Source of the DNA: Clostridium_S neuense
Lineage (GTDB): Bacteria; Bacillota; Clostridia; Clostridiales; Clostridiaceae
Reading direction: 5' to 3'
NCBI RefSeq assembly: GCF_045310695.1
Contig: NZ_JBJIAA010000022.1
Coordinates: 1-64,000, forward strand
DNA: 64,000 nucleotides
The notes beneath the pieces are model-generated. The model was not told the DNA's origin. It made no database searches and worked only from the letters and a program-made list of their open reading frames with translations. The first letter of the stretch is position 1, and the number at the start of each line of letters is the position of its first letter. Below are positions 26,061 through 36,008 of this stretch, piece by piece. A program made the position numbers and the translations under genes.

Positions 26061-26906
26061 CTACATGCTAAAATAGTGACCTAGTTCCAAATCTGCAATC
26101 AAGCCTGGTTGCACTGGCTTCCATCCCAAAATTTCTTTTGTTTGTGCAGAGTTTCCCGGCGCTACGCTTGGAAAATCAAGTGCAGCCAACGCACCAAGAA
26201 ATCCAAAATGCTCATCAGCTTCTTCACGCGAAATGCTTACCACTGGAATATTTAAGTGTTTTCCGATAGCACTGGCAATTTCACGAAAAGGAATTCCTTC
26301 TTCGCTTCTTCCAGTAAAATATGAACCGGCAGGTGCTTTTTCAATTGCCAGACGATAAAGCTTAGCAGCATCAAGTCTATGAATAGCTGGCCATCTGTTA
26401 GTTCCATCTTCAACATATGCAGATACTCCTTTTGAGCGTGCAATACTTATAAGTCGTGGAATAAATCCATGGCTATCCGCATCACTATGTACTGAAGGCG
26501 CAAGACTAATGACAGCAGAGCGAACTCCTCTATCAGCTAACGCTAATGTAGCCTTATCCGATGCATCCCCATTAGCATGAGCAGTGGTCACAAATGGTTT
26601 CCCAGTATCTATAAGAGTTTCACCTATTGTGTTAATTACATTTAAATCAGCTGCAAGCGATCCTGCAAAATCTGAAAAATCATGTGAAAAGGCCAAATGA
26701 ACGACACCTTCTGCCATGGAAGCCCCTTTACAAAGGCATTCCGTATCTTTAAGCGTTCCAATCAGTGCTTCTGCTCCAACATTTTCTAATTTTTTGACCC
26801 CCTCTTTTGAACGTGTTAAGCCAATCACTTTATGCCCAGCCTGAATTAGTTCTTGTACAACCGCTGAACCAATATAACCTGTTGCTCCAGTTACAAAAAT
26901 TTGCAT
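26061..26906 (-). CDS. NAD(P)-dependent epimerase/dehydratase-like (extended SDR)
   Basis: A 281-residue Rossmann protein of the atypical/extended SDR type. The dinucleotide motif is VTGATGYIGSAVV (~5-17). The usual YxxxK is not evident, but the C-terminal RWPAIHRLDAAKLYRLA and FREIASAIGKHLNIPVVS fit NAD(P)H-binding SDRs often found beside AraC genes. The substrate is unknown. RBS AAGGAGGAA. It is divergent from an AraC regulator, with 261 bp between. Confidence 0.8.
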   Translation of the reverse strand: MQIFVTGATGYIGSAVVQELIQAGHKVIGLTRSKEGVKKLENVGAEALIGTLKDTECLCKGASMAEGVVHLAFSHDFSDFAGSLAADLNVINTIGETLIDTGKPFVTTAHANGDASDKATLALADRGVRSAVISLAPSVHSDADSHGFIPRLISIARSKGVSAYVEDGTNRWPAIHRLDAAKLYRLAIEKAPAGSYFTGRSEEGIPFREIASAIGKHLNIPVVSISREEADEHFGFLGALAALDFPSVAPGNSAQTKEILGWKPVQPGLIADLELGHYFSM

Positions 26907-27167
26907 AAAAATTCCTCCTTGAATAATTATAAAATCATAATAAAATTATAAAATTGCATCAATGCTTATGTTTTTGAACTCTAGAAACATTATAGGACAA
27001 ATTAATCTCATGAGGTTGCCTATTAAAATTTGTTTTTTTGCCTAATCCTGCTTCATAAATAGAAACAGCTTCAATTTATATATTTTCTTAATCCTACCAT
27101 GATATAATTAAAAATATAAAAATCATATTCACATTTAAAAATCATACCGAGGAGGTACTCATTAAAC

Positions 27168-28127
27168 ATGGCCATAAATAATGAACACTTATCAGGCTCA
27201 ACTCCATATAATACCAAGGATGAGCTTTCATTTGAAATAAATCGACTTACACATTTAATAGAAGATCTCACTCCTAAAGATGGTGGCTTTCCTCTTAATA
27301 TCCCTGGTCTATATGTAGGGCGGTTTTCACATCCTAGTGCTAAGAATGTCAAAAGCCTTTACTTGCCATCTTTAGGCATAGCACTACAAGGTGTTACTCT
27401 CGTTACAATCGGAAATGAAATATATCATAATGACGGAACACATATGCATATTGTTCCCATTGCTATGCCAATTACTCTTCAAACCATAGAAGCTAGTCCT
27501 TCAAGACCTTATCTTGGCATAAGAATGGAGCTTAATCCTGAAAGAATATCTTCTCTTATCCCCAAAGTGTACCCACACGGTTTACCTAAAGCACAAAAAA
27601 TGAATGTTAACTATTTCACTGATATTGACATAAATATTGTAAGTGCTTTTTCAAGGCTTCTACAATTATTAAAGAGCCCGAAAGATACAAAACTTCTTGC
27701 TCCTTTCATAATTGACGAAATTTTAATGCGCCTACTTTGCAGTCCCATCGGCGATCATATCGCTGAAATTGGTTTCTCAAATTCCGAATCACAACAGATT
27801 ACAAAAGCAATTTCCTGGCTGAATGAGAATTTTGCAAAGCCAATAAAAATTGCAGCCCTTGCAAAGCTTTCAAACATGAGTACATCCGCATTTCACCGGC
27901 ATTTTAAGTCACTTACTAATATGAGCCCGCTGCAATACCAAAAATCCCTTCGGCTCCATGAAGCGAGACATTTAATGTTATCTCGCCAAATAGATGCAAC
28001 TACCGCCTGCCATTTGGTAGGATATATCAGTGACTCTCAATTTAGTCGTGATTACTCAAACTTTTTTGGAAGTCCTCCAAAAAGAGACATTAAGAAAATG
28101 AGAATGCAGGCACAAATACCGTTCTGA
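27168..28127 (+). CDS. AraC family regulator with AraC_N domain
   Basis: A 319-residue regulator. Residues ~35-190 match the AraC-type N-terminal domain (LYLPSLGIALQGVTLVTIGN, PYLGIRMELNPE). The C-terminal HTH pair (~210-305) has IKIAALAKLSNMSTSAFHRHF and ATTACHLVGYISDSQFSRDY, then FFGSPPKRD. Genes of this family commonly stand back-to-back with an oxidoreductase they control, as here. RBS GAGGAGGT. Confidence 0.85.
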   Translation: MAINNEHLSGSTPYNTKDELSFEINRLTHLIEDLTPKDGGFPLNIPGLYVGRFSHPSAKNVKSLYLPSLGIALQGVTLVTIGNEIYHNDGTHMHIVPIAMPITLQTIEASPSRPYLGIRMELNPERISSLIPKVYPHGLPKAQKMNVNYFTDIDINIVSAFSRLLQLLKSPKDTKLLAPFIIDEILMRLLCSPIGDHIAEIGFSNSESQQITKAISWLNENFAKPIKIAALAKLSNMSTSAFHRHFKSLTNMSPLQYQKSLRLHEARHLMLSRQIDATTACHLVGYISDSQFSRDYSNFFGSPPKRDIKKMRMQAQIPF

Positions 28128-28231
28128 CAACTCCATCTGTCATGGGTAAACATAAATAATATTTCTAGAAACCTAGAGAACTATGCTGTATAATTCGTAG
28201 TAAGCAGAAAAAAATTACCTCTATGCATAAA

Positions 28232-30070
28232 TTACGCCGCCTCAAACTGATTGTTATATAGTTCTGCATAAAAGCCTTCTCTTGCAAGCAGTTCCTCATG
28301 GCTTCCACTTTCGATAATATCGCCGTCCTTCATTACTAGAATAATATCTGCATTTTTTATTGTTGACAGACGATGAGCAATAACAAAGGAGGTTTTTCCA
28401 ACGGTAAGTCTATCCATAGCTGCTTGTACTATTCGTTCCATACGTGTATCCACCGAACTTGTAGCCTCATCTAGTATTAATAATGGAGCATTTTGTATCA
28501 TTGCCCTTGCTATAGTAATGAGCTGTTTCTGCCCTTCTGAAAGACTTGTTTTATCATTAAGCATAGTATCGTAGCCATTTGGTAAAGTTTTGATAAAATG
28601 ATGAAGCCCAACACTTTTACATGCTTTTATTACCTCTGCTTCTGTAACTCCCTGCTTGTTGTATATAATATTCTCCTTTATGGTTCCCTCAAAAATCCAG
28701 GTATCCTGTAATACCATACTAAACTGCTCATGTACATTTTCTCTTGGCACCTTGTGAATAGGAACACCATCAATACATATTTCTCCTGAATTAAGTTCAT
28801 AAAATCTCATAAGCAGATTTACTATGGTGGTCTTTCCTGCTCCGGTCGGTCCAACGATTGCCACCTTCTGTCCTGCTTTTATATCAACTGAAAAATTATT
28901 AATAATTGTCTTATCCGGTGTATATCCAAATTTAACATTCTTGAATTCAACATTTCCTTTAACCTTAGCAAGCTTACTCTGCTTTTCTGACTCATTTTTC
29001 AATTCAGCTTCATCAAGAAACTCAAAAACACGTTCACTTGCTGCTGCAGTTCTTTGCAAAGTTGTCATTGCCATTGCCATTTGTGACAGTGGTTGTGTAA
29101 ATAATTTAGCATACATCATAAATGCTACAATGACACCGAAGGTAATTTTTCCATCCATAGCTAGTGCTGCACCAACTCCACAGACTGCTGCATAGCTGAA
29201 GTTTCCCATAAAGCTCATGAGAGGCATCATTAATCCAGATAAGAATTGAGATTTCCACGCACTTCCATACAAATTTGTGTTGTACTTTTCGAAGATTTCT
29301 TTAGCTTCACTGCTTCCATTATAGACCTTAACAACATTATGTCCTGTATAAACCTCTTCAATATGACCGTTGATACGGCCCAAGGCTTCCTGCTGTTCCA
29401 TAAAGTATTTTTGTGAACCTTTCATGATGATTTGCATAAAAACAATTCCAAAAGCACTTGCTCCTACAGCAGTCAATGCCAGAATCCAGTTGCTATAGAC
29501 CATCAAAACAAGAGAACCTATCAGCATTGTAACTGAAGTAATAAGTGTACCAATACTTTGATTAAGTGATTCCCCAATTGCATCTACATCGTTTGTTACA
29601 CGGCTCAAGACATCTCCAATACTAGTTGAATCAAAATATTTAAGCGGCAGACGATTAATTTTTTGCGAAATATCCGTTCGCATCTTCTTGGAAATAACCT
29701 GGGTTACCTTTGCCATGATCATATTCTGTAAATAATTCAAAAGCATTGAAATACCATAAAGCACTGCCAGTGTCCATGCAATTTTAGAAATCACATTCAT
29801 ATTAATACTTCCAATCACCTGATTTCCTTTTATCATTGCTGGAAGACCCTTCATAATTTCATTGGTTAAATCTTTTAATTTATCCGGTCCGATAATCTGC
29901 AGCACCGTTCCAGCCGTAGCAGCAATCCATGCAATCAATATTGCTGGTATATATTTTTTACAGTACCCTGCCAGTTTACCCATAGTCTCCATAAAACTTT
30001 TCGGTTTTTTTACTCTTCTGTCCATAGTCCCTCTTTTACTTGAACTATCCTTAAAATTTTGTTCACTCAT
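28232..30070 (-). CDS. ABC exporter half-transporter (canonical NBD)
   Basis: A 612-residue type IV ABC half-transporter: six-helix membrane domain (~35-335) and an ATPase domain. Walker A is GPTGAGKTT, the signature LSEGQKQL, Walker B LLILDEATSSVD with the catalytic Glu, and the H-loop IAHRLST. It overlaps the previous gene by 4 bp (ATGA), so the two are translationally coupled and form a heterodimer like BmrCD or EfrCD. Such pumps export drugs or amphiphiles; the substrate is unknown. It belongs to the MarR operon. Confidence 0.9.
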   Translation of the reverse strand: MSEQNFKDSSSKRGTMDRRVKKPKSFMETMGKLAGYCKKYIPAILIAWIAATAGTVLQIIGPDKLKDLTNEIMKGLPAMIKGNQVIGSINMNVISKIAWTLAVLYGISMLLNYLQNMIMAKVTQVISKKMRTDISQKINRLPLKYFDSTSIGDVLSRVTNDVDAIGESLNQSIGTLITSVTMLIGSLVLMVYSNWILALTAVGASAFGIVFMQIIMKGSQKYFMEQQEALGRINGHIEEVYTGHNVVKVYNGSSEAKEIFEKYNTNLYGSAWKSQFLSGLMMPLMSFMGNFSYAAVCGVGAALAMDGKITFGVIVAFMMYAKLFTQPLSQMAMAMTTLQRTAAASERVFEFLDEAELKNESEKQSKLAKVKGNVEFKNVKFGYTPDKTIINNFSVDIKAGQKVAIVGPTGAGKTTIVNLLMRFYELNSGEICIDGVPIHKVPRENVHEQFSMVLQDTWIFEGTIKENIIYNKQGVTEAEVIKACKSVGLHHFIKTLPNGYDTMLNDKTSLSEGQKQLITIARAMIQNAPLLILDEATSSVDTRMERIVQAAMDRLTVGKTSFVIAHRLSTIKNADIILVMKDGDIIESGSHEELLAREGFYAELYNNQFEAA

Positions 30071-31827
30071 GATATCAATTCCTCCTCGCTTAATTGTGAC
30101 ATGGCTATTTCTTTATAAACCTCACAGGTATTTAAAAGCTCTTTGTGTGTGCCCTTACCAACTATTTTACCTTCATCCAGAACAATAATCTTATCCGCAT
30201 CCATAATAGTGCCGATTCTCTGGGCAACAATAAGGTTAGTTACTCCTGATGTTTCCTTTTTCAACGTTGACCTTAATACTCGGTCAGTCTTATAATCCAG
30301 TGCCGAAAAACTGTCATCAAAAATATAAATTTCTGGTTTACGACAAACTGCCCGTGCTATGGCTAAACGCTGTTTCTGACCGCCTGACACATTTGTTCCT
30401 CCCTGGGAAATGTCTGCTTCATATTGATTTTCCATTTTTTCTACAAACTCGCTTCCCTGTGCAATTCTCACCGCGGACCTTATTTCCTCATCTACTGGCT
30501 TTTTCTTTCCGTTGTCACCGTAACCTACATTACTACTTACCGTTCCTCGAAACATTACTACTTTCTGTGGAACATACCCAATTTTATTATGCAGAGTTTC
30601 CTGCGTATATTCCTTCACACTTACACCATCTACCAGAACATCACCTTCAGTCGCATCATAAAATCTTGGAATCAAGCTGATAAGTGTACTCTTACCACTA
30701 CCCGTTGAGCCAATAAAAGCAACTGTTTCTCCCTTCTTTGCAGTAAAGCTTATATTTTCCAGAACATAATCAGAAGCTCCTGGGTACTTGAAACTAACAT
30801 TTCGGAATTCAACCTGCCCTTCCATTTCCTTATTTCCTTCCTTTACACGTCCATCTATAATTGAAGGTTCTGTTTCCAGCACTTCATTTATGCGTTTTGC
30901 AGATACAGATGCTCTTGGCAGCATGATAAAAATCATTACAAGCATCAAGAAAGGCATAAATACCTGCATAGCATAAGAAGAAAACACCACCATGTTAGAA
31001 AATAGTTTCAAACGATTCATAGCTTCTGCTCCGTTAATAAGATAAGCCCCAATCCAGTAAATAGCCAGGGACAATCCACTCATAAGGGTTGTCATCATCG
31101 GCATCATAACAGCCATACCTCGGCTGGTGTATAGCTGCGTAGCCATTAATTCTTCGTTTGCATTTTCAAACTTTTTTTCTTGATACTTTTCTGCATTATA
31201 TGCTCTTACAACCCTAAGTCCTGTAAGATTTTCTCTTGTTACACGGTTGAGATTATCAGTAAGAACTTGCATTTTTTTAAACTTTGGCATGACGAAAATC
31301 ATAATCATAACTATGACAATAACCATAATTCCAAGAGTCACTCCAGTAGCAACCGTCCACTCGAACCCTTTTCCCTCAATTTTTGCAACTGCCCATACTC
31401 CTAGGATTGGTGCCTTGATTAGCGTCTGTAAGCCCATAGCAACAAGCATCTGCACTTGAGTAATATCATTCGTTGATCGAGTTATCAGGCTATCTGTTGA
31501 AAAACGGTTGATCTCTTCCATTGAAAAAGAATCTACCTTAGAAAACAAAAGGCTTCTAAGTGTCTTTGAAAAAGAAGCCGCAATTCTTTCAACAAAAAAT
31601 CCTACCACTACAGCAGCTGCAAAACTTCCCAAGGCACAAAGCATCATCTTTCCACCGGCTAACAATATGTCTGACATCTCACTTCCTGGTGTTTGCAAAA
31701 ACTTTGTAATATCAGACATATAATCTGGAAGTTTTAAATCTAGCCAGACCTGTACTACTATAAATACCAGACTGGCAAATGCTTGAATCCACTCTTTCAT
31801 TCTCAGACGTTTTAATAATTTAATCAT
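30067..31827 (-). CDS. ABC exporter half-transporter (degenerate NBD)
   Basis: A 586-residue ABC half-transporter partner of the next gene. Walker A is GSTGSGKST and the signature VSGGQKQR is intact. The Walker B is IYIFDDSFSALD, with Asp in place of the catalytic Glu, and the H-loop is IVAQRIGT, with Gln in place of His. This is the asymmetric, one-active-site design of heterodimeric exporters. RBS AAAGGAGGAAA. A dyad in its leader may bind the MarR protein. Confidence 0.9.
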   Translation of the reverse strand: MIKLLKRLRMKEWIQAFASLVFIVVQVWLDLKLPDYMSDITKFLQTPGSEMSDILLAGGKMMLCALGSFAAAVVVGFFVERIAASFSKTLRSLLFSKVDSFSMEEINRFSTDSLITRSTNDITQVQMLVAMGLQTLIKAPILGVWAVAKIEGKGFEWTVATGVTLGIMVIVIVMIMIFVMPKFKKMQVLTDNLNRVTRENLTGLRVVRAYNAEKYQEKKFENANEELMATQLYTSRGMAVMMPMMTTLMSGLSLAIYWIGAYLINGAEAMNRLKLFSNMVVFSSYAMQVFMPFLMLVMIFIMLPRASVSAKRINEVLETEPSIIDGRVKEGNKEMEGQVEFRNVSFKYPGASDYVLENISFTAKKGETVAFIGSTGSGKSTLISLIPRFYDATEGDVLVDGVSVKEYTQETLHNKIGYVPQKVVMFRGTVSSNVGYGDNGKKKPVDEEIRSAVRIAQGSEFVEKMENQYEADISQGGTNVSGGQKQRLAIARAVCRKPEIYIFDDSFSALDYKTDRVLRSTLKKETSGVTNLIVAQRIGTIMDADKIIVLDEGKIVGKGTHKELLNTCEVYKEIAMSQLSEEELIS

Positions 31828-31845
31828 GTTTTTTCCTCCTTTTAT

Positions 31846-31872
31846 TAACAGTGTTGTTTACTAATACTGTTA
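31846..31872 (-). promoter_or_regulatory. Inverted repeat before the ABC genes, candidate MarR site
   Basis: TAACAGT (31846-31852) and ACTGTTA (31866-31872) form a perfect dyad with a 13-bp spacer. The half-site resembles CTAACA/TGTTAG in the marR promoter. Confidence 0.5.
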
Positions 31873-31887
31873 GCAATTTATGATAAT

Positions 31888-31916
31888 GTATACAGTCACA
31901 CAGCGTGACTGCATAC
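31888..31916 (-). promoter_or_regulatory. Hairpin at the marR stop codon
   Basis: CAGTCAC-acagc-GTGACTG, extended by GTAT/ATAC, forms a stem between marR and the ABC genes. There is no T tract, so it may be a processing or attenuation structure rather than a full terminator. Confidence 0.4.
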
Positions 31917-32344
31917 TATATAAAATCTTCTGGATTTCTATTAGCCAGCTTTTTCATAATCCGGATATACTCCTTTGCATCGTCTTCTCCGAGATACTTA
32001 AGCATATTGGTTACGAAATTCATCATCTTTTGATTCTGCTCGTGTACATGCTCTCTTCCGGCATCAGTTAAATCAATTAAAATTCTTCTTCGATCTTCAA
32101 CATCAATTCTTCGTGAAATTAGCCCCTTCTTCTCCAAACTGTTAAGTGCTGCTGCAATTCTAGCTGAAGTTGCTCCCATAGCATTACTTATATCACTTGG
32201 AATCACATTTCCCTCATGGCTTGAAATATAGGAGAGTACAAAATTTTCACCATGCAAGGAATCGTTAACCCTCTTCTGAGGATTTCTTCCGTGCATGTGA
32301 TGCATTACCTCCATAAAATCATGTGCTAAACTTTCATAATCCAT
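31916..32344 (-). CDS. MarR family transcriptional regulator
   Basis: A 142-residue winged-helix repressor. The recognition part SDISNAMGATSARIAAALNS and the wing KKGLISRRIDVEDRRRILID are typical of MarR. Its C-terminal helix supplies dimerisation. It is the first gene of an operon with a heterodimeric ABC exporter, the usual layout for substrate-induced drug efflux. Its own promoter carries a CTAACA/TGTTAG dyad, so autorepression is likely. No strong RBS is obvious (AAGGTG before the ATG). Confidence 0.85.
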   Translation of the reverse strand: MDYESLAHDFMEVMHHMHGRNPQKRVNDSLHGENFVLSYISSHEGNVIPSDISNAMGATSARIAAALNSLEKKGLISRRIDVEDRRRILIDLTDAGREHVHEQNQKMMNFVTNMLKYLGEDDAKEYIRIMKKLANRNPEDFI

Positions 32345-32372
32345 TTTTTCACCTTCTTGAGCCGAATATTAT

Positions 32373-32413
32373 CTAACACTATTAAGTATATACACTGTTA
32401 GGTATTTTGTCAA
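32373..32413 (-). promoter_or_regulatory. marR-ABC promoter with overlapping operator
   Basis: On the minus strand TTGACA (32408-32413) and TATACT (32385-32390) are 17 bp apart. The dyad CTAACA (32373-32378)/TGTTAG (32396-32401) straddles the -10, which suits repression by the MarR protein. Confidence 0.75.
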
Positions 32414-32505
32414 TACTAATACATTATAATAATTATTTTGCCTAACAATCTTATATAGATGGCAACTTGGAATATTAAAATTACCACTGCCAAATTCATC
32501 CCAAT

Positions 32506-32743
32506 AAACTGGAATTTGAAGAAGAGTAGAGAATAAGGAGTAGAGAGTAGAGTGAATGTGAATTTGCCTTTCGCTTCTCTCAGGTAAATCTTAGAACTTA
32601 ATAGTGTCAGCTCCGCTGAACACTATATTTTAAACGCCTTGGGCGCAATAAGTTTTAGATTTTTCGAAGCATAGCAGAGAAAAATCATCCTTCACTCTAC
32701 TCTCTGCTCTCTACTCTCTACTCTTTCTTTCAAATTCCAGTTT
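32506..32743. repeat. Palindromic repeat R1, copy 2 (MITE-like)
   Basis: A 238-bp copy of the element at 17043, differing by a 7-bp AGAGTAG insertion and scattered substitutions. The outermost arms AAACTGGAATTTGAA and TTCAAATTCCAGTTT are perfect inverted repeats here. The inner hairpin ATAGTGT-cAGC...GCT-ACACTAT is better preserved than in copy 1. It lies between the marR promoter and the chemoreceptor stop. Confidence 0.85.
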
Positions 32744-32815
32744 GTAAGGATAATTTTGGATTATGCAATTTTGAAGTTTCATGTTATCTTTCTATAACAC
32801 CATTAATCACTTGAA

Positions 32816-34807
32816 TCACTCCACCTTGAATCCATCAACCTTACTAACTAAATCCTCTACTGATTTATCCAATTGTGAAGCAACTCCAGAAACTTCTTCT
32901 ATAGAAGATGCCATTTCCTCTGCTGATGCTGATATTTGTTCTGTTGAAGCTGATACTTCTTTGGAATCAGCTACTATATCTTCAACTTTATTTACCACCG
33001 TAGCCTTAACCTTAATTGCCTTTTTTACAGAACTATAAGTTTCATCTACCATTGGTGTAATATCTTGAACCGATTTTAATATATCATCAAAGGATTCAAT
33101 TGTTTTTCCAATAACCTTTGCCTGCTCACCAATTAGTTCATCCATCTCCTTTGAAGTATCAATAACTTCTGCGGTTTCTCCACTAACTAAATTTATTAAA
33201 TTCATGATTTCTGCTGCTGATTTACTTGACTCTTCTGCTAATTTTCTAACTTCATCTGCTACAACTGCAAATCCTTTACCATGCTCCCCTGCCCTTGCTG
33301 CCTCTATAGCCGCATTTAAAGCCAAAAGATTAGTTTGCCCTGAGATTTCATTAATCGAATCTGTTATTTTCCCAATTTCGCCTACAGTATTCCCTAAACC
33401 ATTAATCTTAGTTCTAACCATAGAAAATGAATTTTTTACACTATCAATAGATACTGTCAACGATTCAACAAAATCCTTTCCAACTACCGCTTTTTCTTCT
33501 GCCGATTTACTGCTTGTATTAACCTCTGAAACTTTATAATATATATCATTCAAGTCATTATCAAATTCTTCCAATTCCTTTGTTATATCTAGAAGCTGAC
33601 TAGTTTCATTTACCGCCCTACTAGCTATTTCTCCAATTGCTGTTGCCACTTCATTTACTGCTATGGACATTTCCTTTGAATTGTTTGTAAGATTACCTGA
33701 TAAATCACTAACCTTTGAACTACTTTCTTTAACTCCAGATATGGTAAATCTCAACTTTTCCATTGTGTTATTTATTCTCTTTCCCATAAGAGCAACTTCA
33801 TCATCACCCTTAATATCTGTTTTAATTGTAAAATCACCAGTAGCTATAATTTCCATTGCTTTCACGACACCATTAATACCATCAGTAAATTTTTTTGAAA
33901 TTGCTACTGCAAGCACAATTGAAATAATTATAACTATTCCAACTATAATTATAAGTAAGTTAGTAACTGCTTTTGATGTTTTCATAAATTCAGATGTTGG
34001 TATAGTTGCTACATATATTAAGCTCATGGACTTGTCTTCATTGTATGCTGCCAATTTTTTAATATTGTTATATTCATATTCTGCAATTCCAGATTTTTTA
34101 TTTAGAATTTCTTTTGAAACATCTATTTTGAGAAAACCTTTCTTAAATATTTCATTCTTATTAGGATGTATTACAGTTGTCCCATCCTCTTGTATAGCAA
34201 AAATATACCCCGATGATCCAATCTTAATGTTAGTCACATATTTATTTGATAACTTTTCCAGATCCACAGCATATATGATATATCCAATTATTTGATTATC
34301 ACTACTTAAAATAGGAACGCATATTGCAAATATGGATTTTCCAGTACTGCTACTTTTTCTAATACTAGAAACCACCATTTCTTTTGTACTCTTAACCTTT
34401 GCTAAATAGTCTGGCATTGGCGACTTATCCTTTTCAACCCCACTTTTTAAAGCATCAGTTAAACGTTTTTCATCACTACTAATAAAAACTATATTAGCAA
34501 AAACACCATATCTAGTTAATACTCCTGCATATTTGTCTGATACTTGCTGCTTCAATTCTGTTGAAGTATTATTACTAAAGTACTTTATTAAGGTTTCATC
34601 CTTTTGACTATCTAAGGCAAGATTTTTCAGCATTTCTATGTTCCCTTCCATAGATTTTTGCGACACTAATAATTCCTCATTTAACCTAGTGTGCGCATCA
34701 CTTTTATTAGACCTTTGCACAATTGAATTAATTATAAATCCAGATACAATTAAAGGGATTATAGCAAAAACTGTAAATAAAATAATAAACTTATTTCTTA
34801 ATTTCAT
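32816..34807 (-). CDS. Methyl-accepting chemotaxis protein, dCache type
   Basis: A 663-residue chemoreceptor. Helix 1 (~7-28), an extracytoplasmic double-Cache-like sensor (~35-275, with SGYIFAIQEDGTTVIHP), helix 2 (~283-305), a HAMP region and a long coiled-coil signalling domain follow in order. The tip has the conserved hairpin IDEISGQTNLLALNAAIEAA-type core and GFAVVADEVRKLAEESS. It passes ligand signals to CheA/CheW, and the ligand is unknown. The ATG at 34807 is taken instead of one 15 bp upstream that includes the GGAGG site. It stands alone. Confidence 0.9.
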   Translation of the reverse strand: MKLRNKFIILFTVFAIIPLIVSGFIINSIVQRSNKSDAHTRLNEELLVSQKSMEGNIEMLKNLALDSQKDETLIKYFSNNTSTELKQQVSDKYAGVLTRYGVFANIVFISSDEKRLTDALKSGVEKDKSPMPDYLAKVKSTKEMVVSSIRKSSSTGKSIFAICVPILSSDNQIIGYIIYAVDLEKLSNKYVTNIKIGSSGYIFAIQEDGTTVIHPNKNEIFKKGFLKIDVSKEILNKKSGIAEYEYNNIKKLAAYNEDKSMSLIYVATIPTSEFMKTSKAVTNLLIIIVGIVIIISIVLAVAISKKFTDGINGVVKAMEIIATGDFTIKTDIKGDDEVALMGKRINNTMEKLRFTISGVKESSSKVSDLSGNLTNNSKEMSIAVNEVATAIGEIASRAVNETSQLLDITKELEEFDNDLNDIYYKVSEVNTSSKSAEEKAVVGKDFVESLTVSIDSVKNSFSMVRTKINGLGNTVGEIGKITDSINEISGQTNLLALNAAIEAARAGEHGKGFAVVADEVRKLAEESSKSAAEIMNLINLVSGETAEVIDTSKEMDELIGEQAKVIGKTIESFDDILKSVQDITPMVDETYSSVKKAIKVKATVVNKVEDIVADSKEVSASTEQISASAEEMASSIEEVSGVASQLDKSVEDLVSKVDGFKVE

Positions 34808-35099
34808 ACCTCTTTCCTCCATTCTAATTCATACAATTATATGTATTTCTTTATTATCGAAATATGCACTCAACTCTGAATGTTTTTCGACTTAATTCTT
34901 CATATTTTTAGCAAAAGTTTCACAAGTTTTAATTATTAAAATATTAAATATTGCAAAAAATCATATGTTAATATACAGGTATTATGAAATTATGAAATTT
35001 TATGTCGAAATAAGAGTTATACCAGAAATGAATAATAGTTCTTATTGAATATATATTTCACCTTTTAATCCTAATACAAAAATTAATTTTAACTAAATA
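34808..35099. other. Intergenic stretch upstream of the chemoreceptor
   Basis: AT-rich leader with no ORF or strong dyad. It should hold the chemoreceptor promoter. Confidence 0.4.
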
Positions 35100-35142
35100 G
35101 GCTATTCACCTCCCAGCTTCTATAAGTGGGAAATGAATAGCC
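35100..35142 (-). terminator. Hairpin after the VCBS-like gene
   Basis: GGCTATTCA (35100-35108) pairs with TGAATAGCC (35134-35142), with an inner TCCCA/TGGGA stem. The T tract is weak, so efficiency is doubtful. Confidence 0.55.
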
Positions 35143-35182
35143 CATATTATTATAATATTACTTTAGGAAAATGGATACGCTC

Positions 35183-35908
35183 CTATACTTGAACTCCAAA
35201 AATAGCTACATTCTGATCATATAAATCAAACTTATTATCCTTCCATTTTAAGATATTCAAAAAATAACCCAAACCGTCAACATTAGATCTTCCAGCTATT
35301 TTTTGATAGGCCATTAGATCATATACTCCATCTAAATCATAATCCACAGGATAAAGGTTGCTTATTGGATCTACAAAACCGCTTATTGGCTGCTTTAAAA
35401 CTCCATTTGCATCATATGTTTCATTCAAATAATCTTTGTCCCTAAGGGATATATCTATAATGTATTTTTCTTTGTTTTTCATGCTTAAAGCTTCAACCTT
35501 GTAATTATTTTTGAAGGTAATATCATATTTATATTCCTCATTATATGCTTCAAAGTCAAAGATTAGCTTTGGTATATTGTTTACAAAGGAATAAATATAG
35601 TGAAAAGTATATCCACTGCTGCCGCCGGAAAAAATGCTTATCTTAATATCCTTCACCTTGTCACCTGTAAAATCAGCCAAAAACAGCTTTGGATCGTAGC
35701 CTGCATTTGCTTTAAGAGGTATGCTTGTAAACCTTCTTGTAGCTCCATCTTGAATTACAAGCGTGATATTTTGTTCAAAAGGACTATCTTGCGTCTTTAC
35801 AGCAGTCAAATACACATTATCAGGTATTTTGTCGCCATTTACATCTCCACGCCCATAAGAAACAACTCTAGTATATAGAGTAGCTTGCCTGAAACAACAA
35901 TTATACAT
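35183..35908 (-). CDS. VCBS/FG-GAP-like hypothetical protein
   Basis: A 241-residue protein without a clear signal peptide. It has calcium-loop-like repeats GDVNGDKIPDNVYL, ADFTGDKVKDIKIS and DYDLDGVYDLM, typical of VCBS/FG-GAP beta-propeller or EF-hand-like loops. Clostridial homologues are described only as hypothetical or VCBS-repeat proteins. ATG at 35908 follows GGAG; the frame upstream is open but starts at TTG. The short N-terminus (MYNCCFRQATLYTR) may mark a lost export signal. Confidence 0.55.
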   Translation of the reverse strand: MYNCCFRQATLYTRVVSYGRGDVNGDKIPDNVYLTAVKTQDSPFEQNITLVIQDGATRRFTSIPLKANAGYDPKLFLADFTGDKVKDIKISIFSGGSSGYTFHYIYSFVNNIPKLIFDFEAYNEEYKYDITFKNNYKVEALSMKNKEKYIIDISLRDKDYLNETYDANGVLKQPISGFVDPISNLYPVDYDLDGVYDLMAYQKIAGRSNVDGLGYFLNILKWKDNKFDLYDQNVAIFGVQV

Positions 35909-36008
35909 GATAACTCCATTTTTATTATTAGTTTTCAAAATATCTTATGAAGTAGTAGAGTAGTTTGCTACATTTTTTATTTAAAATGCATCCTAAACTC
36001 TATCAATA

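Noticed and set aside
33663..34295. 210-residue plus-strand ORF
   Set aside because: Antisense shadow of the chemoreceptor gene.
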